From positions 5,394,001-5,458,000 of the forward strand of contig NZ_CP110636.1 in the NCBI RefSeq assembly GCF_026153355.1: a stretch of DNA of 64,000 nt. Direction: 5' to 3'. Source of the stretch: Streptomyces endophytica (GTDB taxonomy: Bacteria; Actinomycetota; Actinomycetes; Streptomycetales; Streptomycetaceae). Below, in pieces: positions 1 through 9,849 of this stretch. The notes beneath the pieces were generated by a model. The model saw nothing but the letters and a program-made list of their open reading frames with translations, was not told the origin of the DNA and searched no databases. Made by a program: the position numbers and the translations under genes. The stretch's first letter is position 1. Each line of letters opens with the position of its first letter.

Positions 1-1001
1 GTGCCTACCTCTACGAGGGTCTGCGGGCCGAGGGCGCGGGCGCCCACTACCTGAAGGCCGAGGGACAGGCCCGCGCGCTCGGCCTCGCCGCGAAGGTGCT
101 GTGCTGGCCGCTGCTCGGTCCGCTGATGGCCCTGGCGCACTCCGCACCGTACGTCCTGAGCGCGGCCAGCGCGGGCGGCTCCCTCGTCTGCGCCGTACTG
201 CTGCCTCGTCAGGCTGCGGCCGTCCCCGCCGCGGGCCGGAAGCGCACTACGGGCCGGAAGCGCACCACGGCCCACGAGGCCGCCGCCGCCCTCCGCGCCG
301 TCCGCAGCACGCCCTGGCTCGCCCTGGTCATGGTGCAGGGGGTGGCCCTGTTCACGCTCTCCCGTATCTGCCAGGTCAACCTCTTCCAGCCGGTACTGCT
401 CGACCACGGCATCGGTGAGAGCTCGCACGGCACCGTACTGGCCGCCATGACCGTCGCGGAGGCGGTGGCCTCGGCCCGTCCGCAATGGCTCACCTCACGG
501 CTCTCCCCGGTGGCATGGGTGTCGCTGCTCAGCCTCGCGATGGCGGCGGCCCTGGCGGGCAGCACGCTCGGCGGTCCCTGGACGACCGTCGCACTGCTGT
601 GCGTGTTCGCCGCCGTGACCGGCCTGGCGTCCCCCCTCCAACGGAAGCTGGTCAACGACGCGGTCCCCGCGGGCGCGCCCCGCGCCACCCTGCTGTCGGT
701 CGAGAGTCTCGTCGACCGCGCGGTGTGCGCCCTGGCGGCCGTCGCCGCGGGCGCGTACCTCTCGGCGCACCGCCTGGACGCCCTGCTGTGGCACAGCGCC
801 CTGGCCACCGCCGTCCTGCTCGCCGTCCTCCACCTGCTCCTACGACGACGTCACGGCGGGGCCCGTACGGAGGACGGCGGGGTACGTGGGGAGGACCGCG
901 GGGCCCGTACGGCGGAAGGCGGGGTGCACACGGAGGGCGGCCGGGCGGAAACGGGCCGTACCGACGAGATCCGTCCGGTCGCCACGGCAGGAAAGCCCTG
1001 A
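1..1001 (+). CDS. MFS-type transporter, C-terminal part (cut by window edge)
   Basis: The reading frame is open at the left edge (in phase from base 3), so the start is outside the window. About 332 residues are visible. They begin with a cytoplasmic loop (YLYEGLRAEGAGAHY) and then show about six to seven hydrophobic segments separated by short basic loops, as in the second half of a major facilitator exporter. A basic linker with an RKRTTG repeat sits between the first and second pairs of segments. The last 40 residues are hydrophilic and made of degenerate GGxRTE units. Substrate is unknown; efflux of a small molecule is inferred from the family only. A methyltransferase follows within 25 bases in the same direction and may share its transcript. 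Confidence 0.75.
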   Translation, partial: AYLYEGLRAEGAGAHYLKAEGQARALGLAAKVLCWPLLGPLMALAHSAPYVLSAASAGGSLVCAVLLPRQAAAVPAAGRKRTTGRKRTTAHEAAAALRAVRSTPWLALVMVQGVALFTLSRICQVNLFQPVLLDHGIGESSHGTVLAAMTVAEAVASARPQWLTSRLSPVAWVSLLSLAMAAALAGSTLGGPWTTVALLCVFAAVTGLASPLQRKLVNDAVPAGAPRATLLSVESLVDRAVCALAAVAAGAYLSAHRLDALLWHSALATAVLLAVLHLLLRRRHGGARTEDGGVRGEDRGARTAEGGVHTEGGRAETGRTDEIRPVATAGKP

Positions 1002-1023
1002 CCCCCGCGCCCATACTGGAGGG

Positions 1024-1968
1024 GTGCGTACTGGAGGGGTACGGCAGTCGGACGGACCGGCCGAATCGGCTGGGCCTCCTGGAGGTGCTGGGCCTGCTCG
1101 ACCGGCTGGACCGGCTGGCCCGACTGCTCCGGCTGGACCCGCTGGACCTCCGGCTGCCCCGGCTACCGGGCACTACGGCGAAGAAGCCTTCCGCCCCGAG
1201 GAGGCCGGCGAGGCCGATCGCATCGACCTGGGAGCACTCGCCTACGACACGGTGAGCACCGCCCGGCTGACGGCGCTGGGTGCCGGCCCCGGCTGGCACT
1301 GCCTCGACGTGGGTGCCGGGACCGGCACCATCGCCCGGTGGCTGGTGGAGTCGGCGGACGTCACCTCCGTCCTGGCCGTCGACCGTGACACCCGCTTCCT
1401 CACCGTCGATGCCCCGCCGGGGCTCGTGGCCCAGACCGCCGACGTCACCGCACTCGACTTCGACCCCGGCCGCTTCCACCTCGTCCACGCCCGCTTCGTG
1501 CTGATGCATCTGCGCCCGTGGCGACGCATGATCAACCAGCTGAGCTCACTGCTCGCCCCCGGCGGTGTACTCGTGCTCAGCGACGCCGTCGACCTGACCA
1601 CCTCCTCCGCCCCGGCCACCCCGTACACCCGGGTCATGCGCGCGATGTGGCAGGCCCTGCGCACGACCATCGGTACGGACATCTCCTGGGTGCCCGACTA
1701 TCCCTCCTTCCTGCTGGAGGAGGGCCTGCACTCCGTGGCCGCCGAGATCCACGTACCGCCACTACTGCCCGGCAGCCCCATCAGCCGCTTCTGGGAGGAC
1801 ACTTGGCAGCGCACCCACGACGCCATCCTCGCCACCGGCCAGGTGGACGAGCCCCAACTCGAACAGGCCCGCCGGTCCCTGTCCTCCCCGCACTCCGCCG
1901 CCCTCTCCCCCGGCATGCTCACCGCCTGGGGCTGGAAACCCCGGCACACCGCCGCTCCGCCCCCGTGA
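1024..1968 (+). CDS. SAM-dependent methyltransferase (class I)
   Basis: The class I methyltransferase fold is recognisable from motif I (LDVGAGTGTIARWL, about residue 94), an acidic post-I region (VLAVDRDTRF) and a later LLAPGGVLVLSD motif. The substrate cannot be read from the sequence. The GTG at 1024 was chosen because GGAGG lies just before it and the catalytic domain lies well downstream; the frame stays open to an ATG at 886, so the start is uncertain. Residues 10-48 are a low-complexity Gly-Pro-Ala tract, which is unusual ahead of the fold and may be noise or a tandem expansion. It lies directly after the MFS transporter, on the same strand. Confidence 0.75.
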   Translation: MRTGGVRQSDGPAESAGPPGGAGPARPAGPAGPTAPAGPAGPPAAPATGHYGEEAFRPEEAGEADRIDLGALAYDTVSTARLTALGAGPGWHCLDVGAGTGTIARWLVESADVTSVLAVDRDTRFLTVDAPPGLVAQTADVTALDFDPGRFHLVHARFVLMHLRPWRRMINQLSSLLAPGGVLVLSDAVDLTTSSAPATPYTRVMRAMWQALRTTIGTDISWVPDYPSFLLEEGLHSVAAEIHVPPLLPGSPISRFWEDTWQRTHDAILATGQVDEPQLEQARRSLSSPHSAALSPGMLTAWGWKPRHTAAPPP

Positions 1969-2024
1969 TCCGGTGGCAGGTGCCCGCACACCGTTGGCCT
2001 GTTGGATCACCGGACTCTTGGCAC

Positions 2025-2072
2025 GTAGGCCGGTTGGTACGTAGGCCGGTTGGTACGTAGGCCGGTTGGTAC
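2025..2072. repeat. 16-bp tandem repeat, 3 perfect copies
   Basis: Three contiguous identical copies of gtaggccggttggtac occupy 2025-2040, 2041-2056 and 2057-2072. Decayed relatives built on the words ggcccgttgg and ggaccgttgg continue to about 2150, just ahead of the GNAT gene. No gene is seen between 1969 and 2202. Confidence 0.85.
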
Positions 2073-2202
2073 GTTGGATCGCCGGACCCTTGGCACGTCG
2101 GCCCGTTGGTCTGCTGGCCCGTTGGCTCATCGGACCGTTGGCCCGTGAGAAGATCCGTTCGCCCATCGGCCGGTTCCCGGCAGCCGAACGTGGAGGGTCA
2201 CG

Positions 2203-2781
2203 ATGTACGCCATACCCCTGGGTGACGACGGCGCCAACGGCGGCAGCCGCGCCGAGCTGCGTCCGCTGGAGCCGTGGCAGGCCGAGGAATTCCTCGCCCA
2301 CATCGACCGTGGACGGGAGTTCATCGGGCAGTACATCGGGCTGGCGGACCTGATCGTGGACCTGGACGCGAGCCGCTCGTACCTCCACTCGTACGCGGAG
2401 AAGGCCGCCGCCGACACCGGCCGCCTCTGTGGCATCTGGCTGGACGGCCGGCTCGTCGGTGGGGTCCTCTTCCGCACCATGGACGTCGAACAGGGCACAG
2501 CCGAGGCGGGCTGCTGGCTGGAGCCGTCGGCCGCGGGCAAGGGGCTGGTGACCCGGGCCGTACGCGTGCTCATCGACTGGGCCGTCGAGGAGCGGGGCAT
2601 CCACCGTGTGGAGTGGCTGGTCTCGGCGGGCAACGAACCCAGTATCGCGGTGGCCCGGCGACTGGGAATGACCAGGGACGGCGTGCTGCGCGAGAGCTAC
2701 CTGTACCGGGGCCGGCGCCACGACATCGAAGTCTGGTCGGTACTGGCCCCGGAGTGGCGCGCGGCCAGGCAGGGAGCCTAG
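2203..2781 (+). CDS. GNAT family N-acetyltransferase (RimJ/RimL-like)
   Basis: This 192-residue protein has the order expected of RimJ/RimL-type GNAT enzymes, which move an acetyl group from acetyl-CoA to an amine: an LRPLEPWQAEEF opening, a central strand with GGVLFR, the acetyl-CoA loop region GCWLEPSAAGKGLVTRAVR, then a helix and the typical ending NEPSIAVARRLGM followed by a late strand. The ATG at 2203 has GGAGGG six bases upstream. The acceptor is unknown; ribosomal-protein, antibiotic or amino-acid acetylation are all possible. The gene stands alone, downstream of a repeat tract and convergent with the next gene. Confidence 0.85.
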   Translation: MYAIPLGDDGANGGSRAELRPLEPWQAEEFLAHIDRGREFIGQYIGLADLIVDLDASRSYLHSYAEKAAADTGRLCGIWLDGRLVGGVLFRTMDVEQGTAEAGCWLEPSAAGKGLVTRAVRVLIDWAVEERGIHRVEWLVSAGNEPSIAVARRLGMTRDGVLRESYLYRGRRHDIEVWSVLAPEWRAARQGA

Positions 2782-2878
2782 GAGGCAGGAGCCACGGGCC
2801 ACGAGCCCCAGCGGCCCGCTCCCCCCTCACCGCCCTCGGCCCTCACCACCCGCGGCCCCTCATCGGGCTCGCCGCCCC

Positions 2879-3598
2879 TCACCGTGCGCGGAAGGAGGCC
2901 ACCAGGATGTACACACTGGTGGCCAACATCCATACCGGAAAGGACAGTTCGGCCCAGGGGACGGCACCGACGACGAACAGCAGCACGAGCGCGACCGCAT
3001 AGCCGAGCCAAGCGAGCCAGCGTGGGAAGACCCGCAAGGCGAGTCCGATGGTCGTGGTGGACAGCGTGAACACCGCGGCCATCCGCATGGCATAGCTCAC
3101 CAGCAAGGTGAGCGTCGCACGTCCGTAGGTCCACAGGTCCTGCACACCGGCCGGGACGTGGCCGGTGATGGCGAGCAGGCCGCCGGCGGCGGCTCCTGCC
3201 GCGAGCATCAAGGCGGTGAACATCAGCCCGCTGCACAGGAAGAGAGTCGCGAAGAACCTGTTCTCCGTCCGCTCCCCCTCATCCCCCGAGCCGGCGCTCG
3301 CCGGACGCCCGATGCCCCGCTCCGTGCGCCCGATGTGATCCCGCACAGCACCCATGAACCACAGGAAGAAGATGCCGGCGAACGGCAACAGGCCCAGGGC
3401 GATTTCCAGGACCTGACGGTGGGACGATCGCGACGGCCACCCCGCCGCGCGGGCCGGGATCGCGGAGGGCAAGCTGATGCGGACGATCATGAGTACGGCG
3501 ACCAGCAGCAGCCCCGCCAGCACTCCGGCCGCGCCAGCCGCCCGCGGCGTACGCAGCACCCTGCCCGGCGTGGCCTCCAGGGAGTCTCTCTCCTCCAT
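2879..3598 (-). CDS. hypothetical multi-pass membrane protein
   Basis: About 239 residues with six hydrophobic segments: one near the N-terminus (AGVLAGLLLVAVLMIV), one around LGLLPFAGIFFLWFMG, one at LFLCSGLMFTALMLAAG, one near MRMAAVFTLSTTTIGLAL and two at the C-terminus. A charged cytoplasmic-looking loop (RDHIGRTERGIG) lies after segment 2. I do not recognise the family. The ATG at 3598 is preferred over the one at 3622 because it gives the more compact N-terminus. Convergent with the GNAT gene, with about 100 bases between stops. Confidence 0.6.
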   Translation of the reverse strand: MEERDSLEATPGRVLRTPRAAGAAGVLAGLLLVAVLMIVRISLPSAIPARAAGWPSRSSHRQVLEIALGLLPFAGIFFLWFMGAVRDHIGRTERGIGRPASAGSGDEGERTENRFFATLFLCSGLMFTALMLAAGAAAGGLLAITGHVPAGVQDLWTYGRATLTLLVSYAMRMAAVFTLSTTTIGLALRVFPRWLAWLGYAVALVLLFVVGAVPWAELSFPVWMLATSVYILVASFRAR

Positions 3599-3856
3599 CG
3601 CCCCATCGTGACGCCACCTCACCCCCGACCGGCTGCACAGCCACCCGGCTTCCCTTCACGGCCACTGAGATGGCTTACAGCCCCTGGGCACCGAGGCACA
3701 GCACCTCCCGCCACTCACCTCACTCGCCTTGCCTCGCCTCACCGCTACTCCCCACCGCTACTCCCCACCTCTACTCGCCACACCGCTCCCCAACATTCCC
3801 CACTTTCCTCAAACTTCCTCATTGCCCCCACCAGTAGGGGAAGTTAAGGTACTTTC

Positions 3857-4306
3857 ATGCCTGATCGTTTCTACTCCGTGGAGCAAGTAGCGGAGCACCT
3901 GGGCCTGCATGTCCGCACCATCCGGAACTACGTGCGGGACGGACGTCTCCACGCGGTCCGTATCGGCAAGCAGTACCGCATCGCGCACGAGGACCTGGAA
4001 GCCTTCACCGGCCGCCCGGCACCCGCGCCTCCGGGCGACGCGGACGAACAGCGACCGCACCAACAAAGGCAACAGCACACCGAGGTCTGCAGCATCGTCG
4101 AGATCGACGCGATCGCCCCCGAGACGGTCGACCGCCTGACCAACCTCCTGATGAGCGTGGCCACCAACCGCGGCCCGGGCCATGCGCCCCTGCGGATCGA
4201 GACGGCCCACGACAAGGAGAGGGGCCGACTGAAGGTCATCGTCCTGGGCGGTCTCGCCGACACGGCCCGGCTCTTGGAATGCATGGAAGGAGTGCTCGCG
4301 ACATGA
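3857..4306 (+). CDS. helix-turn-helix (MerR/excisionase-type) DNA-binding protein
   Basis: Residues 5-50 form a winged helix-turn-helix of the excisionase/MerR-like type (YSVEQVAEHLGLHVRTIRNY, then a GRLHAVRIGKQYRI wing), which binds DNA. The remaining 95 residues are not an excisionase: after a Gln/His-rich linker there is a domain with EVCSIVEIDAIAPETVDRL and a LKVIVLGGLADTARLLECME ending that may act as a sensor or dimerisation part. The stop at 4304-4306 is followed by the frameshifted alpha/beta hydrolase starting at 4341, so the two probably form a transcription unit. The base composition just upstream (3780-3850) is AT-richer than average, fitting a promoter. Confidence 0.75.
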   Translation: MPDRFYSVEQVAEHLGLHVRTIRNYVRDGRLHAVRIGKQYRIAHEDLEAFTGRPAPAPPGDADEQRPHQQRQQHTEVCSIVEIDAIAPETVDRLTNLLMSVATNRGPGHAPLRIETAHDKERGRLKVIVLGGLADTARLLECMEGVLAT

Positions 4307-4340
4307 GCACGAGGACGACCACACGAGGAAAAACGGGACC

Positions 4341-5209
4341 ATGAGCGCGAGCACGAGCACGAGCACCAACACAAGCACGATCTACAAGACTGAAGCCGGT
4401 GCGCGGGAGATCCAGCAGCGCTACCGGGAGATGCTCCAGGACTGGCCGGTCCCCGCCGAGGAGGTACGGATACCGACCCGTGAAGGCGAGACCTTCGTCC
4501 TCGTCTCCGGTCCGAAGGACGCGCCGCCCGTACTGCTGCTCCACGGATCGGGAGCGAACACGACGATGTGGCAGGACGACATCACCTCCTGGTCGCGGCA
4601 CTTCCGGACGTACGCCGTCGACCTCATAGGCGAACCGGGCTTGAGTGCCCCTCCCGCCCACGCTTGTCCTCCGACGCCCATGCGCTCTGGCTGGACGAGG
4701 TGTTGGAGTATCTGGGCGTGGGCCGCACGGCGATCGTCGGCACTTCCCTGGGCGGATGGGTGGCACTGGACTACGCCACCCGCCGGCCGGACCGAGTGAC
4801 CCGCCTGGCCCTGCTCTGCCCCGGCGGCGTGGGCCGGCAGAAGGTCGCCTGGCTGTTCAAGGCCGTACTCCTGCGCGCGTTCGGACGCCGGGGAGCGCAC
4901 CGCTCAACCGCGGCCGTCACCGGCCTGAGCGCCCCCGAGACCCAGCATCTCCTCGATCACGTCATGCTGACCTTCACTCACTTCAAGCCCCGCACCGAGC
5001 GGCTCCCCGTCTTCCCCGACAGTGCGCTGCGCCGCCTGACCATGCCCACGCTGGTGACGGTCGGCCGCCGCGACGCCATGTTCGACTCCGAGGGCACCGC
5101 CCGGCGGGTACGCCAGTGCCTCCCCCACGCGACCGTGAACGTCCTCCCCGAGGCCGGTCACGCCCTCCTCAACCAGACCGACTCGGTCCTCACGTTCCTC
5201 CGCGGCTGA
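4341..5209 (+). pseudogene. alpha/beta hydrolase, split by a one-base deletion
   Basis: Two frames together give a full alpha/beta hydrolase of about 288 residues. The first carries VRIPTREGETFVLVSG, the oxyanion strand PPVLLLHGSGAN and YAVDLIGEPGLSAP; from about base 4650 the match continues one frame earlier with ALWLDEVLEYLGV, the nucleophile elbow VGTSLGGW (Ser), the Asp strand TLVTVGRRDAMF and the catalytic His at PEAGHALL. One missing base in the C-rich stretch 4646-4658 would restore the frame. The N-terminus is a Ser-Thr repeat (STSTSTNTST). All catalytic residues survive, so a sequencing indel is as likely as true inactivation. It follows the HTH gene by 34 bases. Confidence 0.8.
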
Positions 5210-5265
5210 CTGACTTCCGAACAGCACCGTGCCCCGGCGCAACCCTCACACGACGCCGAAGGGAC

Positions 5266-5286
5266 GGTGGGCTGCGGCCGCCCACC
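5266..5286. terminator. hairpin between convergent genes
   Basis: GGTGGGC at 5266-5272 pairs with GCCCACC at 5280-5286 across a 7-base loop. It lies between the convergent stops at 5209 and 5451. There is no U-tract, as is common in Streptomyces. The 240-base gap holds no gene that I can support. Confidence 0.4.
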
Positions 5287-5450
5287 CCGACGTCTTCACT
5301 GCGGGCGCTGTCGTCGCCGGCCTCCCTACAACTGCACCAAAAACACCGGTCCGTTCACCTGCATGAGCCCCGGCATCGCCCGATCGACCGTACGCCCGCT
5401 GCCTGGGCACCACGCGTCCGCGACGCCTACCCGTCGTATTCCGGCCCGCA

Positions 5451-6374
5451 TCACGAACTGCCCACCCTCTTCCTGAGACCGGTGCGTCCCTGGGCGCGGG
5501 TGGCGCCGATGGAGGCGAGGGCTACGGCGAGGACACCGGCCCATTGGGGGACGGCCAGGTGCTGGCCGAGAACGACGAGGCCGATGAGGGCGCCGACGGC
5601 GGGTTCGAGGCTGGTGAGGACGCCGAAGGTGCGGGGCGGCAGCCGGCGGAGGGCCTCAAGGTGGAAGGTGTAGGGCAGAACGCTGGAGAGGATGGCGACG
5701 ACGGCGGCCAGGGCGAGGGTGGTGGGTTCGAGGAGTCTGAGGCCCGCCTGGGCGATGCCGTACGGGAGACTGAGGAGGGCGCCCCAGGCGACGGCGAGGG
5801 CCAGGCCGCGCCCGTCCGGGACGCGTTCCGCGAGCCTCTTGCCGACCAGGATGTAGCCGCCCCAGCAGCATCCGGCGACGAGGGCGCAGGCCAGTCCCGC
5901 TGCGTCGAGCGGAATGCCGGAGTGGCTGAGCAGCACGACGCCCGCCGCAGCCAGGCAGGCCCACAGCAGATCGGCGGCCCGGCGCGAGCCGAACAGCGCG
6001 ATGGCGAACGGGCCGAGGAACTCCATCGTGGTGGCGGCGCCCAAAGGAAGACGGTCGACCGCTTCGTAGTAGCTGAGGTGATGGACGGCGAGCAGGGTGC
6101 CGGCGGTGGCCGCGACACCGAGGGTGGTCCGGTCCCAGCGCAGCCCGGGGCGCCACAGGGCGGTGAGGACGACGGCCGCCAGGCACAGGCGCAGACTGAC
6201 CACTCCCGCCGGGCCCACGACGGGGTAGAGCCGGGTGGTCAGCGCGGCCCCGCACTGCAGACCGAGCACGCCACCCATGACCAGACCGGGGGCGGGCACT
6301 CCGCCCAACCCCCGGCTGATCACGGCAACGGCTTGCGCACGGCGACTGGCGAGCTGACTGATGGCGCCCTCCAT
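5451..6374 (-). CDS. EamA/DMT family transporter
   Basis: This 307-residue protein has ten hydrophobic segments in two repeated halves, the pattern of EamA (drug/metabolite) transporters, which export amino acids or other small molecules. The EamA signatures are LRLCLAAVVLTALW in the first half, followed by SYYEAVDRLPLGAATTMEFLGPFAIAL, and in the second half FHLEALRRLPPRTFGVLTSLEPAVGALIG. The YEAVDRLP and LEALRRLP positions match between halves. The ATG at 6374 starts a soluble stretch of about 25 residues before the first helix. The gene has no obvious partner; its upstream region is repeat-rich non-coding DNA. Confidence 0.85.
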   Translation of the reverse strand: MEGAISQLASRRAQAVAVISRGLGGVPAPGLVMGGVLGLQCGAALTTRLYPVVGPAGVVSLRLCLAAVVLTALWRPGLRWDRTTLGVAATAGTLLAVHHLSYYEAVDRLPLGAATTMEFLGPFAIALFGSRRAADLLWACLAAAGVVLLSHSGIPLDAAGLACALVAGCCWGGYILVGKRLAERVPDGRGLALAVAWGALLSLPYGIAQAGLRLLEPTTLALAAVVAILSSVLPYTFHLEALRRLPPRTFGVLTSLEPAVGALIGLVVLGQHLAVPQWAGVLAVALASIGATRAQGRTGLRKRVGSS

Positions 6375-6773
6375 CTCTCCGCCGTCCGCCCGGTGGCGTC
6401 CGGCCGTTGGCGTCCGGCCGTTGGCGTCCGGCCGGAAGGGAATCGAGTCGCCCAGTCACGCCGACCTGCACCATGGCACAGCGAAAATGGCACGGCGGCA
6501 ACATGGGCACAACCCCCGACGATCAACGGAATCCGCATCATCCCGGGCCCGTTGGCCTGGCGAATCGGCAGCCGCGCCCCGCATGGCAACTGCGTCCACC
6601 CGTCAGGTTTTCGTGGGAGGAGGAGACAGCCGCATCAGGTCTTTGCGGGAACTTTGCAGGACCCATGGAGTCCGCCCCGTCCGGCCTGTCCGCCCAGTGC
6701 ACCCAGTCCGCCCAGTGCACCCAGTCCGCCCAGTCCGCCCAGTCCGCACCGCGCGCACCGCGCGCCAGGCAGC
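6375..6773. repeat. repeat-rich intergenic region (14-bp and 9-bp units)
   Basis: No gene is supported here. Bases 6392-6433 hold three copies of gttggcgtccggcc (the first lacks a T). Bases about 6692-6750 hold a 9-bp array alternating cagtccgcc and cagtgcacc. Open frames across the region have no coding signature. Confidence 0.7.
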
Positions 6774-7475
6774 TCAGCCGCGAAGACGAATGCGGTCTTC
6801 AAGTGTCGCCGCATCCACTCCGGCCTCACTGAGCACCCCGGCCGCCACTCCACGACCGATCTGGGCGAGCCCCAGAAGCAGGTGGTCACAGTCAATACCT
6901 GCCGAACCCGCCGCCTCGGCCCGCTCCTCCGCGATCGCGATGGCCTTACGGGAGTAGGGCGTCCAGGCAATCCGCTCCGCCGCTTGCGAGGCCCCCATGC
7001 TCAGTCGCGCCCCGACGGCCTGGTGCAGGTCCTCGGGCGATACGTCGGCGGCCCGCAGCAGACACGTTGCCGTGTTGTCCTCCGCGGTGAGGCCCCAGAG
7101 CAGGTGCTCCGTCCCGATGTAGTTGTTGCGGTGATGCACCGCGGCCTGCTTCACATGCACCATGGCCTGACGGAGGTCGTCCGTCATGGTCTCGGGCCCG
7201 TAGCGCTTGTGGGGTGCGTGAAAGCGCTGCTGCACGGCTTGCCTGGTCACCCCCAGCGCCGTACCGATGTCCGTCCACGAGTTGCCGTGCATCCGGCAGT
7301 GCTCGACGTAGTCCTCGACCAAGTCGTCTGCCAGTGCTTGTAGTTGACCGGCCAGGTTCGCCGCCACCGTGAGCAGTGCGAGCCAGTCCGGCTGCTCTTG
7401 CCCGCCGGGCCGGTGCGCGGCATCGCAGGTCCTGTCGACTTCCGCTATCAGGTCGTCCAAGTCTGGGAGAGGCAT
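6774..7475 (-). CDS. HTH / Clp N-terminal-domain regulator (paralogue 1)
   Basis: A 233-residue protein with a central helix-turn-helix (SWTDIGTALGVTRQAVQQRF, about residues 75-95) followed by a Clp N-terminal (ClpA/ClpC repeat) domain. The two Clp-N repeats are marked by NNYIGTEHLLWGL and GIDCDHLLLGLAQ. There is no AAA+ ATPase domain, so it is not a Clp chaperone. A DNA-binding role sensing something through the Clp-N module is inferred. The start at ATG 7475 sits only three bases from a near-perfect inverted repeat (7478-7522). A larger relative lies at 35625-36398; both share the SWTDIG...GVTRQA core. Confidence 0.8.
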   Translation of the reverse strand: MPLPDLDDLIAEVDRTCDAAHRPGGQEQPDWLALLTVAANLAGQLQALADDLVEDYVEHCRMHGNSWTDIGTALGVTRQAVQQRFHAPHKRYGPETMTDDLRQAMVHVKQAAVHHRNNYIGTEHLLWGLTAEDNTATCLLRAADVSPEDLHQAVGARLSMGASQAAERIAWTPYSRKAIAIAEERAEAAGSAGIDCDHLLLGLAQIGRGVAAGVLSEAGVDAATLEDRIRLRG

Positions 7476-7477
7476 GA

Positions 7478-7522
7478 GGCAAGTACGCCTTGACAATTCC
7501 CGTTTGTCAAGGCGCACTTGCC
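7478..7522. promoter_or_regulatory. 18-bp-arm inverted repeat overlapping the promoter of the Clp-N/HTH gene
   Basis: GGCAAGTACGCCTTGACA at 7478-7495 is repeated in inverse as TGTCAAGGCGCACTTGCC at 7505-7522 with one mismatch and a 9-base centre. Read on the minus strand it contains a consensus -35 (TTGACA, 7510-7505) and a possible -10 (TACTTG, 7485-7480) with a 19-base spacer. The ATG at 7475 would then be at or next to the transcription start, giving a leaderless or nearly leaderless message. It is a strong candidate operator for autoregulation. Confidence 0.75.
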
Positions 7523-7676
7523 TCCCTACCCCCAACGTCACGTACGCTGCCCGATACCCAGCACACACCCCACTCCCCATCTCTCACCGCCCGTCTCCCG
7601 TCTCCCACCACCCATCTCCCATTCCCACCTCCCATCCCCACCTCTCCCCACGCGTTCCGAACGGCCAGGCACAGTG

Positions 7677-9002
<1,326 letters not shown>

Positions 9003-9017
9003 GGAGTTGGCACTGCT

Positions 9018-9338
9018 GTGGTGCGCTGGCAGGGCGCCCCGGAGGATAGGGATCGCGGACACCACGTCGAGTGGACTGTGGAGGAAGACATCATTTGGGC
9101 CGGCAACCCCCGGCCGGCTGCCGACGCCACGCCCGCACTGCACGAGGACGGCGACCAGATCGTCTTCCGAGGCCGGCTGAACCTCACCGGAGACGGAGCG
9201 GCCTTCCTGCACCTGGGTAGCGGTAGCCAAATCCTCTTCGACCTCGCCGACCCACCACCTCCGGACGAAGCCCATGGGACATGGGTCGAGGTCCGCGTCG
9301 GGCGGGAGAGCGTCAGCCTGTGGCCCTACGTCGTCTGA
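9018..9338 (+). CDS. hypothetical protein
   Basis: A 106-residue acidic protein starting at GTG 9018, 15 bases after the previous stop. It has no signal peptide and no clear helix-rich stretch; the pattern of alternating hydrophobic residues (HVEWTVEEDIIW, DQIVFRGRLNLTG, HGTWVEVRVGRESVSLWPYVV) suggests a small beta-sandwich or barrel. I do not recognise the family. Coupling to the upstream Trp-rich protein suggests a shared role, unknown. Confidence 0.55.
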   Translation: MVRWQGAPEDRDRGHHVEWTVEEDIIWAGNPRPAADATPALHEDGDQIVFRGRLNLTGDGAAFLHLGSGSQILFDLADPPPPDEAHGTWVEVRVGRESVSLWPYVV

Positions 9339-9495
9339 GGTGGCCAGAGGGGTCTCTGATGGTGGGCGGCGGGCCTCTTTCGCATCGTTGACGTACCCCC
9401 CTGTGGAGCTAAGACGGCCCCCACGTACAGGTCACCGGTCAACTTCCGCGGAGTGCTCGCGCTTCGTCCGCGGAGGGCGTGGTGCGTACAGGTGA

Positions 9496-9753
9496 TCACG
9501 GCCTGACCTCCTCGGGCGCAGGCTCGACGAGCTCCCAGGTCTGCTGCTTGAGCGCCATGCGTGCGGCGGGTGCCCGGCCCGGGATGCTCGCCCAGTACGG
9601 GTGCGTGGCGATCCGCACCGACAACTGCTGCAGTCTGCGGCGCAGCACCGTGGTCTGGGATGGGTTTTCCTCGTGCGAAAGCTCTCGGTACGCGGTGTAC
9701 CAGGCGCGCTGAGCCTGCACGAGATCTTCAGGGAAGGCGTAGGGAGGAGTCAC
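9496..9753 (-). CDS. small hypothetical protein (helical)
   Basis: 85 residues from GTG 9753. The sequence is largely helical with aromatic residues (AFPEDLVQAQRAWYTAYREL, then RRRLQQLSVRIATHPYW), no transmembrane segment and no cysteine. Small proteins of this type with a Trp-Tyr-rich N-terminal helix are common as unannotated genes in Streptomyces. It is followed on the same strand, 96 bases upstream, by the membrane protein gene at 9850-10503, which may belong to the same unit. Function unknown. Confidence 0.6.
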   Translation of the reverse strand: MTPPYAFPEDLVQAQRAWYTAYRELSHEENPSQTTVLRRRLQQLSVRIATHPYWASIPGRAPAARMALKQQTWELVEPAPEEVRP

Positions 9754-9849
9754 ACGAAGATTGCATCACATGTTCGAATTGCGGTGCAGCACACGTACGG
9801 GTGAATCCGGCCCTCTCCCTCCTCGCGTCGATGGGCCGCCCCCCGACGC

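Noticed and set aside
5544..7343. 599-codon plus-strand frame
   Set aside because: Antisense to the EamA transporter and Clp-N genes; composition of Gly/Glu/Arg residues reflects GC skew only.
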